DNA of 64,000 bases, taken from the NCBI GenBank assembly GCA_033807775.1, contig CM066325.1:21013301-21077300 (forward strand). Reading direction: 5' to 3'. The notes beneath the pieces are model-generated. The model searched no databases and was not told the DNA's origin. It saw only the letters and a list, made by a program, of their open reading frames with translations. The translations under genes were made by a program, and so were the position numbers. The first letter of the stretch is position 1, and each line of letters opens with the position of its first letter. This DNA is from Saussurea involucrata (lineage: Eukaryota; Streptophyta; Magnoliopsida; Asterales; Asteraceae). Shown piece after piece: positions 10,367 through 21,844 of the stretch.

Positions 10367-11065
10367 TCACTCTTTGAAAACAAGATTATTTGTATTATCA
10401 GCACAAGAGTTTGCTAAGTCAAAGTCCTTAACCCTTTTAGCTAAAACATCTTTTTCTTTAAGATTTAAATCAAACATATTTAGAAGATCTGATTTAATCT
10501 TCTTTTCCAACTTAATCTTGTTTGACAAAACAGATAGTCTTTTTGTCAATTTGGACATTTCAGCTTTAAAAGCCTTTCTTTCTATCTCAAAGTCATCTTT
10601 CAAATACTTTGTTTGAAGTCCTTCAACCTTCACCTTTTCAGACTCTTTTCTTTCAAAATCATGCTCTCTCCTCTCCTTTTCAAGAGTCTTTTCTAAGTCA
10701 GATATTTTGTTTGAAAGCTTAACAAACTTAGTTTCAAAAGATTTTCTTTCATTTTCTAAGTTCTCTTTTTCACAGATTACAAGCTTTTCAAAGTTAGAAG
10801 TTAGATTAGAAAATTTTAAACACTTAAGTTCAAGTCTTTTCTTTTCTTCTTCAGACTCAGATAAGTTCCTTTTCAGTTCAAGATTTTCACAGTTTAGGAG
10901 TTTACCTGATTCTTCAAGCTTAGCAATTTTATCTGAATCATTAAAAATGCCCTTGTTCCTTTCATCTAGTTCTTTCTCAAGAGTAGGAATTATCTTGCGA
11001 AAATTTGTACTGAGTTTCGAATAATAATGAGAATCAGCATCACCATAAAATTTTATTCTAGACAT
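10367..11065 (-). CDS. Coiled-coil gag-like protein of element F
   Basis: 232-codon ORF from an ATG at 11065, about 280 bp inside the primer-binding site. Almost the whole length is Lys/Glu/Leu heptad-like sequence, consistent with a long coiled coil (for example EKERREHDFERKESEK and FKAEMSKLTKRLSVLSNKIK). The end (NNLVFKE) aligns with NLVFKRVKMVWKVK in the gag of element E. After the stop, recognisable gag-like words (VKMVWKVK, WVPKC) continue in other frames, so the ORF is truncated by a frameshift. The usual N-terminal copia gag domain is not visible and no enzyme domain is present. It is probably a broken Sirevirus gag. Confidence 0.6.
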   Translation of the reverse strand: MSRIKFYGDADSHYYSKLSTNFRKIIPTLEKELDERNKGIFNDSDKIAKLEESGKLLNCENLELKRNLSESEEEKKRLELKCLKFSNLTSNFEKLVICEKENLENERKSFETKFVKLSNKISDLEKTLEKERREHDFERKESEKVKVEGLQTKYLKDDFEIERKAFKAEMSKLTKRLSVLSNKIKLEKKIKSDLLNMFDLNLKEKDVLAKRVKDFDLANSCADNTNNLVFKE

Positions 11066-11356
11066 ATTGTTCCTTGAGAAATCTTAGAGACAAATGAATA
11101 ATGATTCAAAGAAAAATCACAAATATGAATCTGATTACTAACAATTCAATCACCGACAATAGTGCACTTTAATGGAGTTTTAACGAAAGAAACAGTTTCT
11201 TTAGGTTTACCAAATATCGAATAAATCGAAAATGGCAGAGAAACATAATCTGTTTGAAGGAATGAATAACAAGTTAAAATCCGACCACGTTTCTATCAAT
11301 AATCTTGTTAAACGAGGATCGCTTGATTAAAAATCAAGCTTTGCTCTGATACCAAT

Positions 11357-12169
11357 TGTTGGTTCCCGTTTTGACTTAACAATGATTATTTTATCTATTA
11401 GTTCAAATAAGATGTAATGCGGAAGCGTATTTGACGAACTAAAAGATGTGATGAGGTAGAAATAACACACGATATTAAATAAGTGAGATGTATATAACAC
11501 GAGATTTATAGCACAAAGACCCACTGTATTTGATATATCAAGAACACCAAGAACACCGAAGAATAAAGAGTTCTGCTCTAATGGTGTGTGTGTTGTGTGT
11601 TCGTGCGTAGTTCTTCTTCTTTTTGTGCACACTTATGAACTCAACATGAGTCTTCTATTTATCCTACTAAAGGAGACATACTTTAGACAATAAGGACTGA
11701 ACTACAGTTGACAGGATCGCATGAACAGTTGCTAGGTATGGTGTTCATTTAATGAGCATGTTGGATGAACAGTAGCAGGTACGATGTTCATTTAATGCGC
11801 ATGTTCCAATTCTGACATAGCCCTATCAGAGTTTGACACATGTAGTTGATGTCAGGGCACGCCTGGAAACAAGTGGATGAGAGGATCCTGGAACAGTAAG
11901 ATATTTGTGAATCTTCCAAGTCTTCAGTATAAACCGCAGAGGCTCTGTCAAGGGTGACAGAGGTTCTGCGGCGCTATCCTCTGTGAGCAGTATTTTTTCA
12001 GTTCGTTCTTTGGTCTTGGCGTTTCTCGATTGATCTTCTTGTTTACTTCGGCAGAGCTTCTGTGACACTTCACAGAACTTCTGTGATCACTCGGCAGAGC
12101 TTCTGTCGAAGTCTTCTTTACTTGGCCTATTTTTCAATACTTCTAATATTATGAATATTGGAGCAAACA
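11357..12169 (-). repeat. 5' LTR of element F
   Basis: An 813-bp LTR. The plus strand starts TGTTGGTTCCCG next to the primer site and ends GGAGCAAACA at 12169. The outer part (about 11930-12110) is rich in CAGAGCTTCTGTG / CACAGAACTTCTGTG words that pair with each other (for example TCTGTGA/TCACAGA). Confidence 0.75.
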
Positions 12170-13946
12170 ATTGAGTTTGATGACCACCAAGCGTATTTTA
12201 GAAAGAGAATGACTGAATTGTCTGAGAAATTTGAGAGCTCCGAAGTAAAGAAAAATGAGTTTGAAAATCTCTTACATGCTTATAAAGACGGAAACACAGA
12301 GCTTAGTAATAAAGTTAAAGGAATGGAAGAAAAACTTTACAAAATCAGTCAAACTGAACAGACAATCCACATGAATAAGCCAAGTGAATTTAGATATTTC
12401 AACTCAAAATGGGGCTTAGGATATGACAATCCTCATTATTTGAAGAATGCCTTATCAAGAGCTCCTACCCTTTATAAATTCGAATGGCTTGTTCTTACAT
12501 CACTACATCCTTGTTATCAAATCAAATGGATTAAAATGGATTGTGAAAACTATGAGACTGAAGAAGAAGTTAAAAGAAAAACAACTGTTAAAATGCAACT
12601 TCTGTTCTATTATGGCGTAGAAAATAGGAAGGCATTGGGAAACCAGAAATCTTTGCCTAATGATTATTTTCAAAGCTACATTGTTGAACAACCAAAGGAT
12701 AAGGAAAATAGTCAAAAAGAAACTGAAATTAAACTTGTTTTTTTAGGCAAAGAGATATTTTCCACTTATGATTCTTGAACAAAAGCTTATTGATCTCGAA
12801 AGCAAGATTGAAGACATTCAGAATGAAGACATAATTGCTTTTGAGATAGAAAAGGAAGTCATGCTAACTGTTCTTGTTAACAGTGAGAGAGAAAAGTCTG
12901 AAAAGAAGTTTTCTGAATTTTCAAAGAAGAGTTTTGAAGAAAAGAAAGTTGTTGAGCTTAGATGCATGAAACTTTCAAAACAAAATTCTGATTTTGAAAA
13001 TATTTTATTTCTTGAGAAGGAAAAATTTGAGAAGGAAAGAGTGGACTATAATGCTGAAAGAAAATCTTTTGAAACAAAGATTGTTGAGTTTTCACTGAAA
13101 ATATCTAATTTGGAGAAAGAATTAGACATCGAAAGAAAAGAACTTGAAAAGAAGAAATTTGAAGATTTTCAAGCAAAAAGTGTGAAAGATGTCTATTCAA
13201 ATGAAAGAAAGATTTTTCAGAATGAAATAAAGAAACTGACAAAGAATTTATCTAGTTTATCTGCTGAAATTAGGATAGAAAAGAAGGTTAAATCTGAGAT
13301 TCAAAGGAAATTTGATTTGTTATCCAAAGAGAGAAACGTTTTGTCCAACAAAGTTAAAGAACTTGAAGACATTGTTTTTAAAGTTGAAGTTTCAAAACAA
13401 GTAAGTCCTGACACGAATGTTCAGACTCCACTTGTTGACTCAACTGGTTCTGAATGTTCTTTCAAAACGGCTTCAAGTTCAATTAATAATGATATTTCTT
13501 CAAAAGGATTTGACAGATCAAAGGGTTTTTCAAAGAATCAGATTCGTCCTTCCAATCTCTTTTATAATCTTTCTGCTGATAAGTCGGATGCTTCTATTTC
13601 AAAACCTTCAGAAAATCTTGTTTTCAAAAGAGTGAAAATGGTTTGGAAAGTGAAAGGTTCTTCACCTGAAAGAGATGTGCCAAAGTCATCTGTTCCTACA
13701 CCTTCAGTGAACAAGAAGAACAATGCTCATAAAGGTAAGTCTTTTGTTAAACCTAATCCTATCTATTCTGCAAATCATTTGATTAGGTTAGCACAAAAGC
13801 AAATACGTTGTTCTTATTGTGGAACTCATGATTTTGTTAAGAAAGAAAATGTTCAGTACTGGTATGGTACTTACAATATTTCTTCAAATAGAACTGCACC
13901 TAATAAGCCAGGATCCAAGTTCCGTTCGGTACCAAAATCTATTTAA
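12170..13946 (+). pseudogene. Sirevirus-like gag of element E, truncated and frameshifted
   Basis: Two overlapping open frames (12158-12778 and 12768-13946) read one after the other as a single gag, so a frameshift lies near 12770. The first has a coiled coil and the motif KWGLGYDNPHYL followed by ALSRAPTLY. The second is a long Lys/Glu coiled coil, then a Ser-rich linker, VKMVWKVK, and a degenerate zinc-knuckle start CSYCGTHDF that lacks its later Cys/His ligands. The C-terminus has FRSVPKSI, where a gag-pol boundary normally follows. The N-terminus is lost at the F junction; the first in-frame codons before 12170 belong to that LTR. It cannot give a working capsid protein. Confidence 0.65.
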
Positions 13947-14169
13947 TCTGTTTTGTAGGTTTGTCATGTGTGGTGCTGATTGTCAGAATTATACCAAACA
14001 CATGACTGGAAAACAGAAGAGAAATGTGCAGATTTGAAGAAGAGTGCCTATGCTGACATATATGCATAATTTCAGGGGGAGAGATTATAAACTTTTGATA
14101 TGTTTTGTGCTTATTGATAAATCTTTTTGTATGTTTCTTTGTAGGGAGAGCATACACAATAATGGTTTT

Positions 14170-14430
14170 TAAACACATTAGTTTAGAACCCGAGCATACA
14201 AGATATTGACTTCTGATTATTTCAGATCAGAACTCGATCTTCAATGTGTGACTTCTGAGTAACTCAGCTCAGGACTCATACTTCAATGTGTTTGGCTTCT
14301 GAACAATTCAGTTCAGAACCCGGTTTAACCGAGTGTTTGACTTCTGAGTAACTCAGCTCAGGACTCGTACTTCAATGTGTTTGACTTCTAAACACATCAG
14401 TTTAGAACTCGTATTTCATTGTTTTTAAAC
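14170..14430 (+). repeat. Hairpin repeat array after gag of element E
   Basis: Five or six diverged units of about 45-55 bp. Each contains a stem of the form TTCTRAxx...yyYAGAA: TTCTGAT/ATCAGAA, TTCTGAG/CTCAGGA (one G-T pair), TTCTGAAC/GTTCAGAA, TTCTAAAC/GTTTAGAA. The arm sequence changes but the pairing is kept. It is homologous in position and partly in sequence to the 45-bp array of element F. Confidence 0.75.
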
Positions 14431-16708
14431 TTTGATTGTTACATGTGCTGATTTTATTCAATTAAGATTTATTTGCAGATTTTGACGGGGAGCTTATCCA
14501 ATTTTTAATCAGTCTATCATGATTTGAGGGGGAGCTTAAACATTTGACTATAAGTATCTTCTAAACTTAATCTGAGATTGTTTGAAAGAAGAACGACTTT
14601 CAAGCATGAAAAATGTATTCTTAAATGTTCAAACCACTTCTCTATTTTCAAAGGATTTTATAAATTTAGATGTGTGATTTTAAATGTTTTTCATGTCAAT
14701 CTAGGATTATAACATCATTATTTCTTACCGTATGTTTCCAAAGATTTATACTTGTGTATTATCTTTTCTATACTTTCAAGTATTCATACACACCGGTTCA
14801 ACTTCTTTTTGACTTTGTTATTACCATGTCTCAAAACGAAACAATTTTTCGATGGTAATACTCACGTTTGTACTTCACTTTTGTTGAGCATCATACATTC
14901 ATTCAGCGTAAGACTTTAAACGTTTCATTCAAAGATTGTTTATATTTGTTCATATAAACAAAATTCAATTCTTTGATACCCTAAACCTTACATGATTATC
15001 TTTCATATTTGATCTGATTGATACATTGTCAGATTCTCAAACAAGTGTTTCAAATTCATTTCATTCTTTCAATATCCTTGTTCTGAGAAATCTTCAAAGT
15101 TCAAATGCTCAAATATTCATGATATTCTTGAGGAGCATACATTCTGATGACAATGTCATTTATTTACTGAGATTCATATTTGTTCGAGCTAAACTGTTGA
15201 ACAACTCATCTTTTTAGGACAAAATTTCATGGGAATTAGTGTGAGAACTAAAAGAACTTCTATGGATCCATGTTAACTAGTGTTTCCTACCCAAGAAGTT
15301 ATCCTTGAGTGATTGAGGCGGGAGGGGTCGAAATCAAAGAGTGGGGGAGATAACTCATCCGGTTGAGTAATCTCATTGCGCTGAGGTAAAATGAAAAAGA
15401 GAGTTTGGTTAGAAGTGAGTGGAATAAAAACAGAAAGAGGGTGTGAGAACAGAGTTAAAAGAATACGAGAACTCTGCATCAACCACTTTCTAAGTCGGGC
15501 AGCCACATTACTGATTGGTTCACATTCTTTGGTGACCATCATTGAAACAGGCAATTAGCCCATGCCAACTCTTGCTTTAACCCCACCAGCTACTCATTTC
15601 TTTCTTAACGAAGAAATGTTTCAATTTTTCTTGGGGACGCAACATATTATCTATCTAATCTTCACTCGGAAGATTTGGATATTGAAAAAGAAGGAAATTT
15701 GCCCCACCTTCGCACTTCAATCATGCACATCGAGTCCGTAGAAAACTTGTTGTTGTCTCAACAGTTTACACAGTTTGAGCTTATTATTCAAGCATAAGTT
15801 GCTTCAATCATTTCTACACCTGCACGTACACACAAGGAATATGTTTTCTTGTCATAACATTCATAGAAATTCCTTAGTGTTTTTTTATGATTGAATGGAA
15901 GCCCTGGAGGAGTGAACATCAAAAAGCTCATTTCCAAAGTGCATTCGTTGTACTAAGTGGCTCCGTGCAACTTACAGGCATTTTAACTGATCCATCCGTT
16001 GTTTCAGGGCTACCACTTTTATATTATCTGAATTTAAAAAGATTCGGATAAACATTTTTGGAATTGACGGATAAACAAATCCAAATGAGGAGATTGCTTC
16101 TGGTATTCAAAGACTGCTGAAATTGAAAAGTGTTTTGATGATCATGATGCTCACAATCATCAAAAAGGGGGAGAAATATCAATAGAAGAAAAGAGGGAGA
16201 TAATTTGAATATCTCAATTTCCAAGAGTCAAAGAGATATTTGTCAAAGTCGAAGAAGTTCAAGATAAAGTGTTTCCGAGAGATAAGTTCAAGACAGTTTG
16301 TTCAAGATGATCAAATATGTGAAGATACAAAGATAGTTCGTACTTAAAGATTATTCAAGAATGTCTTAAAGCTCAAACCCTGTTAAAACCTCAAATCCCG
16401 TTCATGTTCAAAGACTGAAGAAATTTGCCAAAAGCTCAAAGCTGCAAAGATCGGTGATTCGAGGATATAAAGATTTTGTTTTGAAGACTTTGATCAATGC
16501 TACATAGATTTGAAGTTCTTGTTTCAAGAATTGTTGACTATTTGTTTCGGAAGAGCCTAATGAAGATTTAAAGCTGTCAAAGTGGATTCTTGAAGATAAA
16601 GCTTATCTGAAGATTCGTCAAAGAGTTTAAAGTGGTGAAGATCTGAAAATCAAAAGAGCTGAAGACTGCTGTTATAAATTTTTAAATCTTGAATCCATAG
16701 GGGGAGAA
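14430..16708 (+). other. Non-coding 3' region of element E with repeated polypurine-like words
   Basis: I recognise no protein here. GGGGAG-type words occur at about 14076, 14485, 14525, 15343 and 16166, and the last (ATAGGGGGAGAA, from about 16697) lies directly before the LTR. Multiple polypurine-like motifs before the 3' LTR have been reported for Sireviruses. Confidence 0.55.
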
Positions 16709-17000
16709 TGTTAGTACCAAAATGTATTCAAGATTTAGAGTAATTGTAAAGAGTCAACAATAGTCAAAGTCAAGGTCAAAGTTAGTAAATGTAAAAGGTC
16801 AAAGCATATAAATAGGGTATTTGCAAGGGAATTGTTAGGGTATCACAAGAGAGGTCATTAGAGAGTTGCATACTTGTGTGTGTGAATGAGAGATGACCCT
16901 CTAGAGAGAGAATCTAGATCTCAATCATATTTTGTATCATTCTCTCTCAATCTATTGAAGATCATATTGCTAAATCATTGTTATCTGAAACTCTCAAAAA
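16709..17000 (+). repeat. Start of 3' LTR of element E
   Basis: It begins TGTTAGTACC after the polypurine tract. A TATA-like CATATAAATAGGG lies at about 16806. The LTR fades near 17000 without a clear CA end or target duplication. Confidence 0.5.
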
Positions 17001-18127
17001 CCGTAAATATGAATCATGGAAAAAAGACGCTACGTACAAACCAAAGGTCAAAGAATAATAATTAGCTTCCGAAGAATTCAAAAAAGCTGTTGATAGGTAT
17101 CAGGGCATTCGAAAACGAACAAGAATAACAATGTAAAGGAGTTCCATTACCAATTCCATTTCACATGACTTAACACTTGAATTCTTGATTTCCACTTAAG
17201 TTGAATTCATGAGATCATTTCCGTAGAATCACATGCAGGGCTATCAGAGTCCATGGCATGCTGCATCTATTATGGGGCAAAGTAATAATATAGAATCAAA
17301 TTTTTTTATTCATATTAGTTCACGTAATCTAAAACCGATTACAAGTAGAATTCATCTGAAAATACCACAAATCTATATGTAACTATTATGGCTCATGCAA
17401 TGATAAATATACAAAGTTGACCACAAATGTTTCATAAACAAGGTGAAGCGTCTTATTGGGTTCTTAAGTGATATATGATGAAGAAAAAAAGTTTCATCAC
17501 CACCATAAGAGATAAGCTTAAGTATGAAATAAGGATAAATTGATCTTCTAAGAATCAGTCACTATTATTCTGTTAAGAGCTCTTCCAAAGCAAACCAAGT
17601 GTGAGTAAGCTCAAATTCCCCTGCCTCCAGGGAATCACTTGTTAGGATTATTCCCATTATGAAATTTTGATATTAAAAATGCTATGCCACTTTAATTGTG
17701 GGAAGAAATGAGTACAATAGATGTCAATAAGGCACTTGTTTTGTGCCAAAATACTAAAAATTCCCCCACAATGTTTTCTTGATTGAAGTTGGATTCAGAA
17801 ACTTAGTGGGATCCATCATCCATGTCCATCAATACATACCAAGTTGATCTAGATCTTTTTATATCATAACGAGATCACCATGACCATATGACATTGATTG
17901 TTATTCCTATTGGCATAGCATCAATTCAATAAATTGCAACTTTGGAGAAAAATAACGCTAAAATGGAAGATGTGAGTTAGGTAAAACCTTTTATTAGAAT
18001 AGGAAGCTCAAGACCAATGAGCAGATGATATCGATCACTCAACCTTGTAGGCTCACGACCGACCAACTGCAGGCTCGTGCTGCCACACCAGTTCAACCAT
18101 GAGAAATAACAATGATTCCATCGAAAT
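17000..18127. other. Intergenic stretch without recognisable gene
   Basis: AT-rich sequence with no ORF of note and no repeat I recognise. A weak primer-site-like word (GGTATCAGGGC, about 17097) may be the remains of another LTR element. Confidence 0.4.
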
Positions 18128-18245
18128 CTGGATTTAGCCTAGCGGTATCGGAGCCCTTGGTCTTGTAGGAGGTCATGGGTTCAAACCTCACCAAAAGTGA
18201 GGAGGGTGTGTGTGTTCATGTATTCCATTTTCTGTGTATAAATAT
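18128..18245 (+). mobile_element. tRNA-derived SINE
   Basis: Contains an RNA polymerase III A box, TAGCCTAGCGG (18135-18145), and a B box, GGTTCAAACC (18178-18187), 43 bp apart start to start, as in tRNA-derived SINEs. The rest does not fold as a functional tRNA that I can see. The 3' part runs up to the end of the CACTA element, which seems to have landed at or near the SINE tail. No target duplication could be recognised. Confidence 0.6.
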
Positions 18246-18776
18246 TATCACTACAAAGAGAATGGGCTTTAGAGAAGAAACTTTTAGAGAAGGTTATGAA
18301 AATGTATCTAAAGATATGTTTTAGAGAAGGAATTGTATGACAAAAATAAGAAAGGTAATTGAATGTAGGATGATCTTTAGAGAAGGATTTGCCAAGCTAA
18401 TTAGACTATATGAAAAATGACTCTACAAGTTTTAGAGACACTTTTAAAAAGAAACCTCTCTAAGACCATGAGTACCGCCTACCCACGAATCCACTGAACC
18501 CGAATGCCACCTCAGCGCCACATCAGCTTTTCTCTTTCCTACCCTCCTTACCCTAATGTTATCCTAAAGTGGAGTACCGCCTACCCACGAACCCACTGAA
18601 CCCTGATGTCACCTCAGTTTTTTTAATTCTTTTATTTATACATTTAATTATTTAACAAAATAAAAATATTCATGTATTTTTTAATAAATAAAAATAAGAT
18701 AAATAATAAAAATAAAAATTCATAACATTCATTAAAAATTTAAAAATTACAAAATACAAAACACTAAAAACTAATA

Positions 18777-19506
18777 TTAAAAATTATGTAATTTTCTAAT
18801 TCTTTCTTTCTTCGCCAAAGTAGCCCTCAAAATATCTCCCTCAAGGTGATCATGCGGGGCTATGAAAAACTCGAAGTCTTTATCAAATCGTTTTTCTAAC
18901 TCGAGTTGCAACTGTCTTTCTTCGAGTTGCAAATGTTTTTCTTCGAGTTCAAGTTTTTTCAGTTTGTAATCCATTGTAGTGTCAATCTGCTCGTTGAACG
19001 AGGTTATGTGAGTCAACAACTGAGTAACGCTTTCGTCCGGATTCGACCCGGTCGTATTACTCGTTGATGCTTTTTTTGCCTTGTTTCTCCCGATGGGTCG
19101 TTGAAGTTGCTCTATCTCGTCGACCCGAACATCTTCATCTTCATCATCGGAAGTTTTGGTACGTTTTGAACCCCGGGATGTATTTGTCGACATCGTTGGA
19201 ACTGGATTCCATTTTGGAGATTTTTTTAGGACCTCCCAAGCTTGTTCATGGGTGAAAGGAACCCCATTATCCCCTCGGTACCGGATGTGTGCCGTTTGTA
19301 AAATATCGGCTTCACTCATTCCGCTTGATCTAGTATTGACCAAGTTATTGTAGATGCCGGCAAACCACGTAATTTTCTTGTTTAGGTCTTTAAATTTGGT
19401 GTTCAGTTGATGAAATGTTCTATAATCTTGGCGACCCACAAATTTATAAAACACCTTCTCAATTCGCTTCCAAAAACCCTCTACATTTATATAAATTAAA
19501 GTATAA

Positions 19507-19560
<54 letters not shown>

Positions 19561-20023
19561 TATTACCACCGGTTTGTGCGTTACCGACAACGGGGTCCTC
19601 CGAAACGTCAACCCATGTCGACACTAACGCCACTTCCTCCTCTTTACTCCACACCTGTCGGGTGGCTCTATTTTCAAATTTTTTCTTTTTTTCTTTTTGC
19701 GTTGGTGTCGGGTTTGGTTGTCGTTCCGGGATTGATTGTTGTGTCGAGATCGATTGTGGTGTTTGCGGTTCTTGGGTTTCAGGAACAAACTCCTCTTCGA
19801 GATCGATTGCGGCGTTGAAAGCCGCGGGTTGAGGAAGTTGGTGATTGGCGGGAGTAAAACCTTGTTGGAGCAAACCATGATATGTAAATTGATGAGGAAT
19901 ATACGGTTGCGGAATATAACCTTGTTGAGCAAATGCTTGGAAGCCAAGGTTCGGGTCTTGTTGCGGTGTATCCGAACTCCTCGATCGGTTACGATGGGAT
20001 GTAGGTGTGGTGTTTGAATTCAT
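18777..20023 (-). CDS. PIF/Harbinger ORF1: Myb/SANT-like DNA-binding protein, two exons
   Basis: Exon 1 is 20023-19567 and exon 2 is 19480-18777, joined across an 86-bp intron (donor GTAATA; acceptor TGTAG). The joined frame is open for 386 residues. Residues about 1-110 are Gln/Pro-rich. Then comes RQVWSKEEEVALVSTWVDVS, the first helix of a trihelix/SANT-type domain, with FWKRI and LNTKFKDLNKKITWFAGIYN after the splice. The C-terminal half has an acidic/basic linker (KRTKTSDDEDEDVR) and a coiled coil (KLELEEKHLQLEERQLQLE), as in 'NAM-associated' plant proteins. In PIF elements this protein helps the transposase bind DNA and enter the nucleus. The intron is mostly an ATT repeat. The frame is intact, suggesting recent activity or selection. 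Confidence 0.75.
19507..19556 (-). repeat. ATT/AAT microsatellite in the Harbinger ORF1 intron
   Basis: About 16 uninterrupted AAT triplets (plus strand), filling most of the 86-bp intron. If unspliced they read as a poly-isoleucine tail and then run out of frame with exon 2. Confidence 0.9.
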
Positions 20024-20284
20024 GATGGAAGGAAGTATTGAATTTGAGAGAAATGAAAGAAAGTATTGAATTTGGTGTGAAAATATGAAGGTGGTAGAGG
20101 TTAATATATATAGTGTGTATAATTTGAAAAAAAAAATTAAATTTTCAACGGGTATGCACGGGTTCCCGAACCCAACCCTACCCGATTCCCCCTACCTGAT
20201 TCCCCCATACCGCCCTACCCGCCTACCCGATGAACCCGATTGTCGAACCCGGCCGTGGTACCCGAGGGCGGTACGCACAGCCTA

Positions 20285-21844
20285 AAAAGTTAGAATAGTA
20301 AAGCGTCTCAGATGGTGATTTTTTTTTAATATAATTTTTTAAATATTCTATAAATATTTAGATAAATTTAAGAAGTGTAGTAAAAATAAAATCAAAATAA
20401 CTCCTGGAAATAAGAGCCCTAATCGTTTCAGGCTCTTCACTTTGTTTATCGATGGCTTGATCAGGGTAGAAATAAGAGCCCTAAACGATCGTTTAAGCCT
20501 CTTCGCTTTGTTTATCGATGGCTTGATCAGGGATTGCAAATCGTCGTCCTCTCACGTTGTAGTCGCTTAAATCGTAGTCGTGCAAACTCTCCGTCCCTCA
20601 AATCGCCGCCTCTCACGTTGCAGTTCTCAACTCAAACGTTTGATTATAGTGATTGTGAGTTTATTTCCCTTGTTTTTAACTCATTGTGATTGAATCAACA
20701 AATAATTAGTGATCTGGTCATGTTTTCCTCCATCTGGTTGGGATTTGTTAGTGATATTGTGGTAGCTTGTTGAAGTAATTTGAAATCTAATCGATGTGCA
20801 TATAAACGGTAATCGTTTCCTAATTGATTTTTTAGTAATTGTTGTGATTACGATTAAATCGCCACTAGTTATGAATTTAGGTTTGATTTTATGTGCAATT
20901 TTATGTTCAATTGCTTCATAATTGGTACAAGTAGAGAATATCATTCTGTTTGAATTTGTTATCACCATTGTTGACTTGTACTAATTTAGAATGATTTTAC
21001 AATCAATTAGAGGAATTACCAATTCTACAGTTACTCTAAACTGTTACTTTTTCATGTATATGATATGTGCTAAAATCAGCAAGTTAACGAATCTGCTATT
21101 GTTAACTTCAATAACTTGATTTGAAAAACAGCTATCTATACCATGTGTGTTGGTTTCTTGGATGCTGTAAGCACTTCTGAGTTCTAAATGGTATGCAGCT
21201 TTTGCTGTGCTTTTTAATAGTGTTGGGCATTTTTGTAGAAGGCAGAGCACATGTAGAGCTAGGTGGTATTTACATTCTATAACAACTTAAACTAGTTAAA
21301 CAGAAGAATCTCTATACCACACTTGAATACTAAAATTGCCAGCCCTCTGTGGTGAAGTAGGATCAGCTAGAGAAAAAAACCCAAACTACTACCCTGTTGT
21401 TACGATTTCTAATCACCGTTGTTTTCGTTCAATGTCATTCTTACATACTTTGATCAAGAGACATCTGTACAGATATATAAATACAAGATATATAAACTGC
21501 ATATATGCTTTTGTCTTTAACATCTTATTTTTAGCATATCAGATAGCATATCAGATAGCATGCTCAACCAGTCCATGCCAAATTTTTAGGGTTTTTTAGA
21601 ATGTTAAAATTTTGGAACCTTAGGTCAGCAAGAATGTATTGTTGCTCATGTTTATTGAAATACCTATATTCTAATGAGTGTTTATTGTGATGCCTTTTTT
21701 TGTTCAACTTTTTCTAAAAGAAATTGTAGTCTAATTTTCTAAGAAAGTTGTACAACATTACAGAGCAGTAATAATCTCATCTGCTGGTTTGATTTATTGG
21801 TTTTTATTCATTTGCATAGTGCATTCATTTGTATCCTGTTGCAG
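20285..21844 (+). other. CACTA interior, non-coding
   Basis: No protein recognised. A duplicated block of about 65-70 bp lies at about 20400-20530 (GAAATAAGAGCCCTAA ... TCGATGGCTTGATCAGGG, twice). The part before 21845 may be intron sequence taken along with the captured exon. Confidence 0.4.

Larger units (their letters stand above)
9643..12169 (-). mobile_element. Sirevirus-like copia relic, 5' part (element F)
   Basis: Minus-strand relic with a 5' LTR (12169 to 11357), a primer-binding site (11354-11343), a leader, a coiled-coil gag ORF (11065-10367), then a 45-bp tandem array (about 10035-9795). It is cut at 9642/9643 by the LTR of element D. Its outer LTR end lies inside the gag of element E, so F was inserted into E or joined to it. 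Confidence 0.75.
12170..17000 (+). mobile_element. Sirevirus-like copia relic, pol deleted (element E)
   Basis: Plus-strand relic: 5'-truncated gag (12170-13946), a hairpin repeat array (14170-14430), a long non-coding part with several polypurine-tract-like GGGGGAG words, a final tract at 16696-16708, and the start of a 3' LTR at 16709. No protease, integrase or reverse transcriptase motif is seen between gag and LTR, so pol is missing. The 5' end is cut by the LTR of F. The right end of the LTR is not sharply definable; about 17000 is approximate. Confidence 0.7.
18464..20282 (-). mobile_element. PIF/Harbinger transposon, ORF1-only, nested in the CACTA element
   Basis: 1,819 bp with imperfect terminal inverted repeats. 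The left end is GACCATGAGTACCGCCTACC and the right end read inward is GGCTGTGCGTACCGCCCTCG. The flanking TAA at 18461-18463 and 20283-20285 is the hallmark 3-bp duplication. The left end is duplicated about 100 bp inward (GAGTACCGCCTACCCACGAA again at about 18570). It carries only the Myb/SANT-like gene; the DDE transposase ORF is absent. A fragment of the same family ends at 37834. Confidence 0.85.

Noticed and set aside
15273..15554. Open frame of 93 codons on the minus strand
   Set aside because: No known motif, lies in the non-coding 3' part of element E, and codon use is not convincing.
17090..17110. Primer-binding site GGTATCAGGGC
   Set aside because: Two mismatches to the initiator-Met site and no LTR end directly before it.
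18128..18200. Functional tRNA gene
   Set aside because: A and B boxes are present but I could not form an acceptor stem or a convincing anticodon arm; a SINE is the better call.
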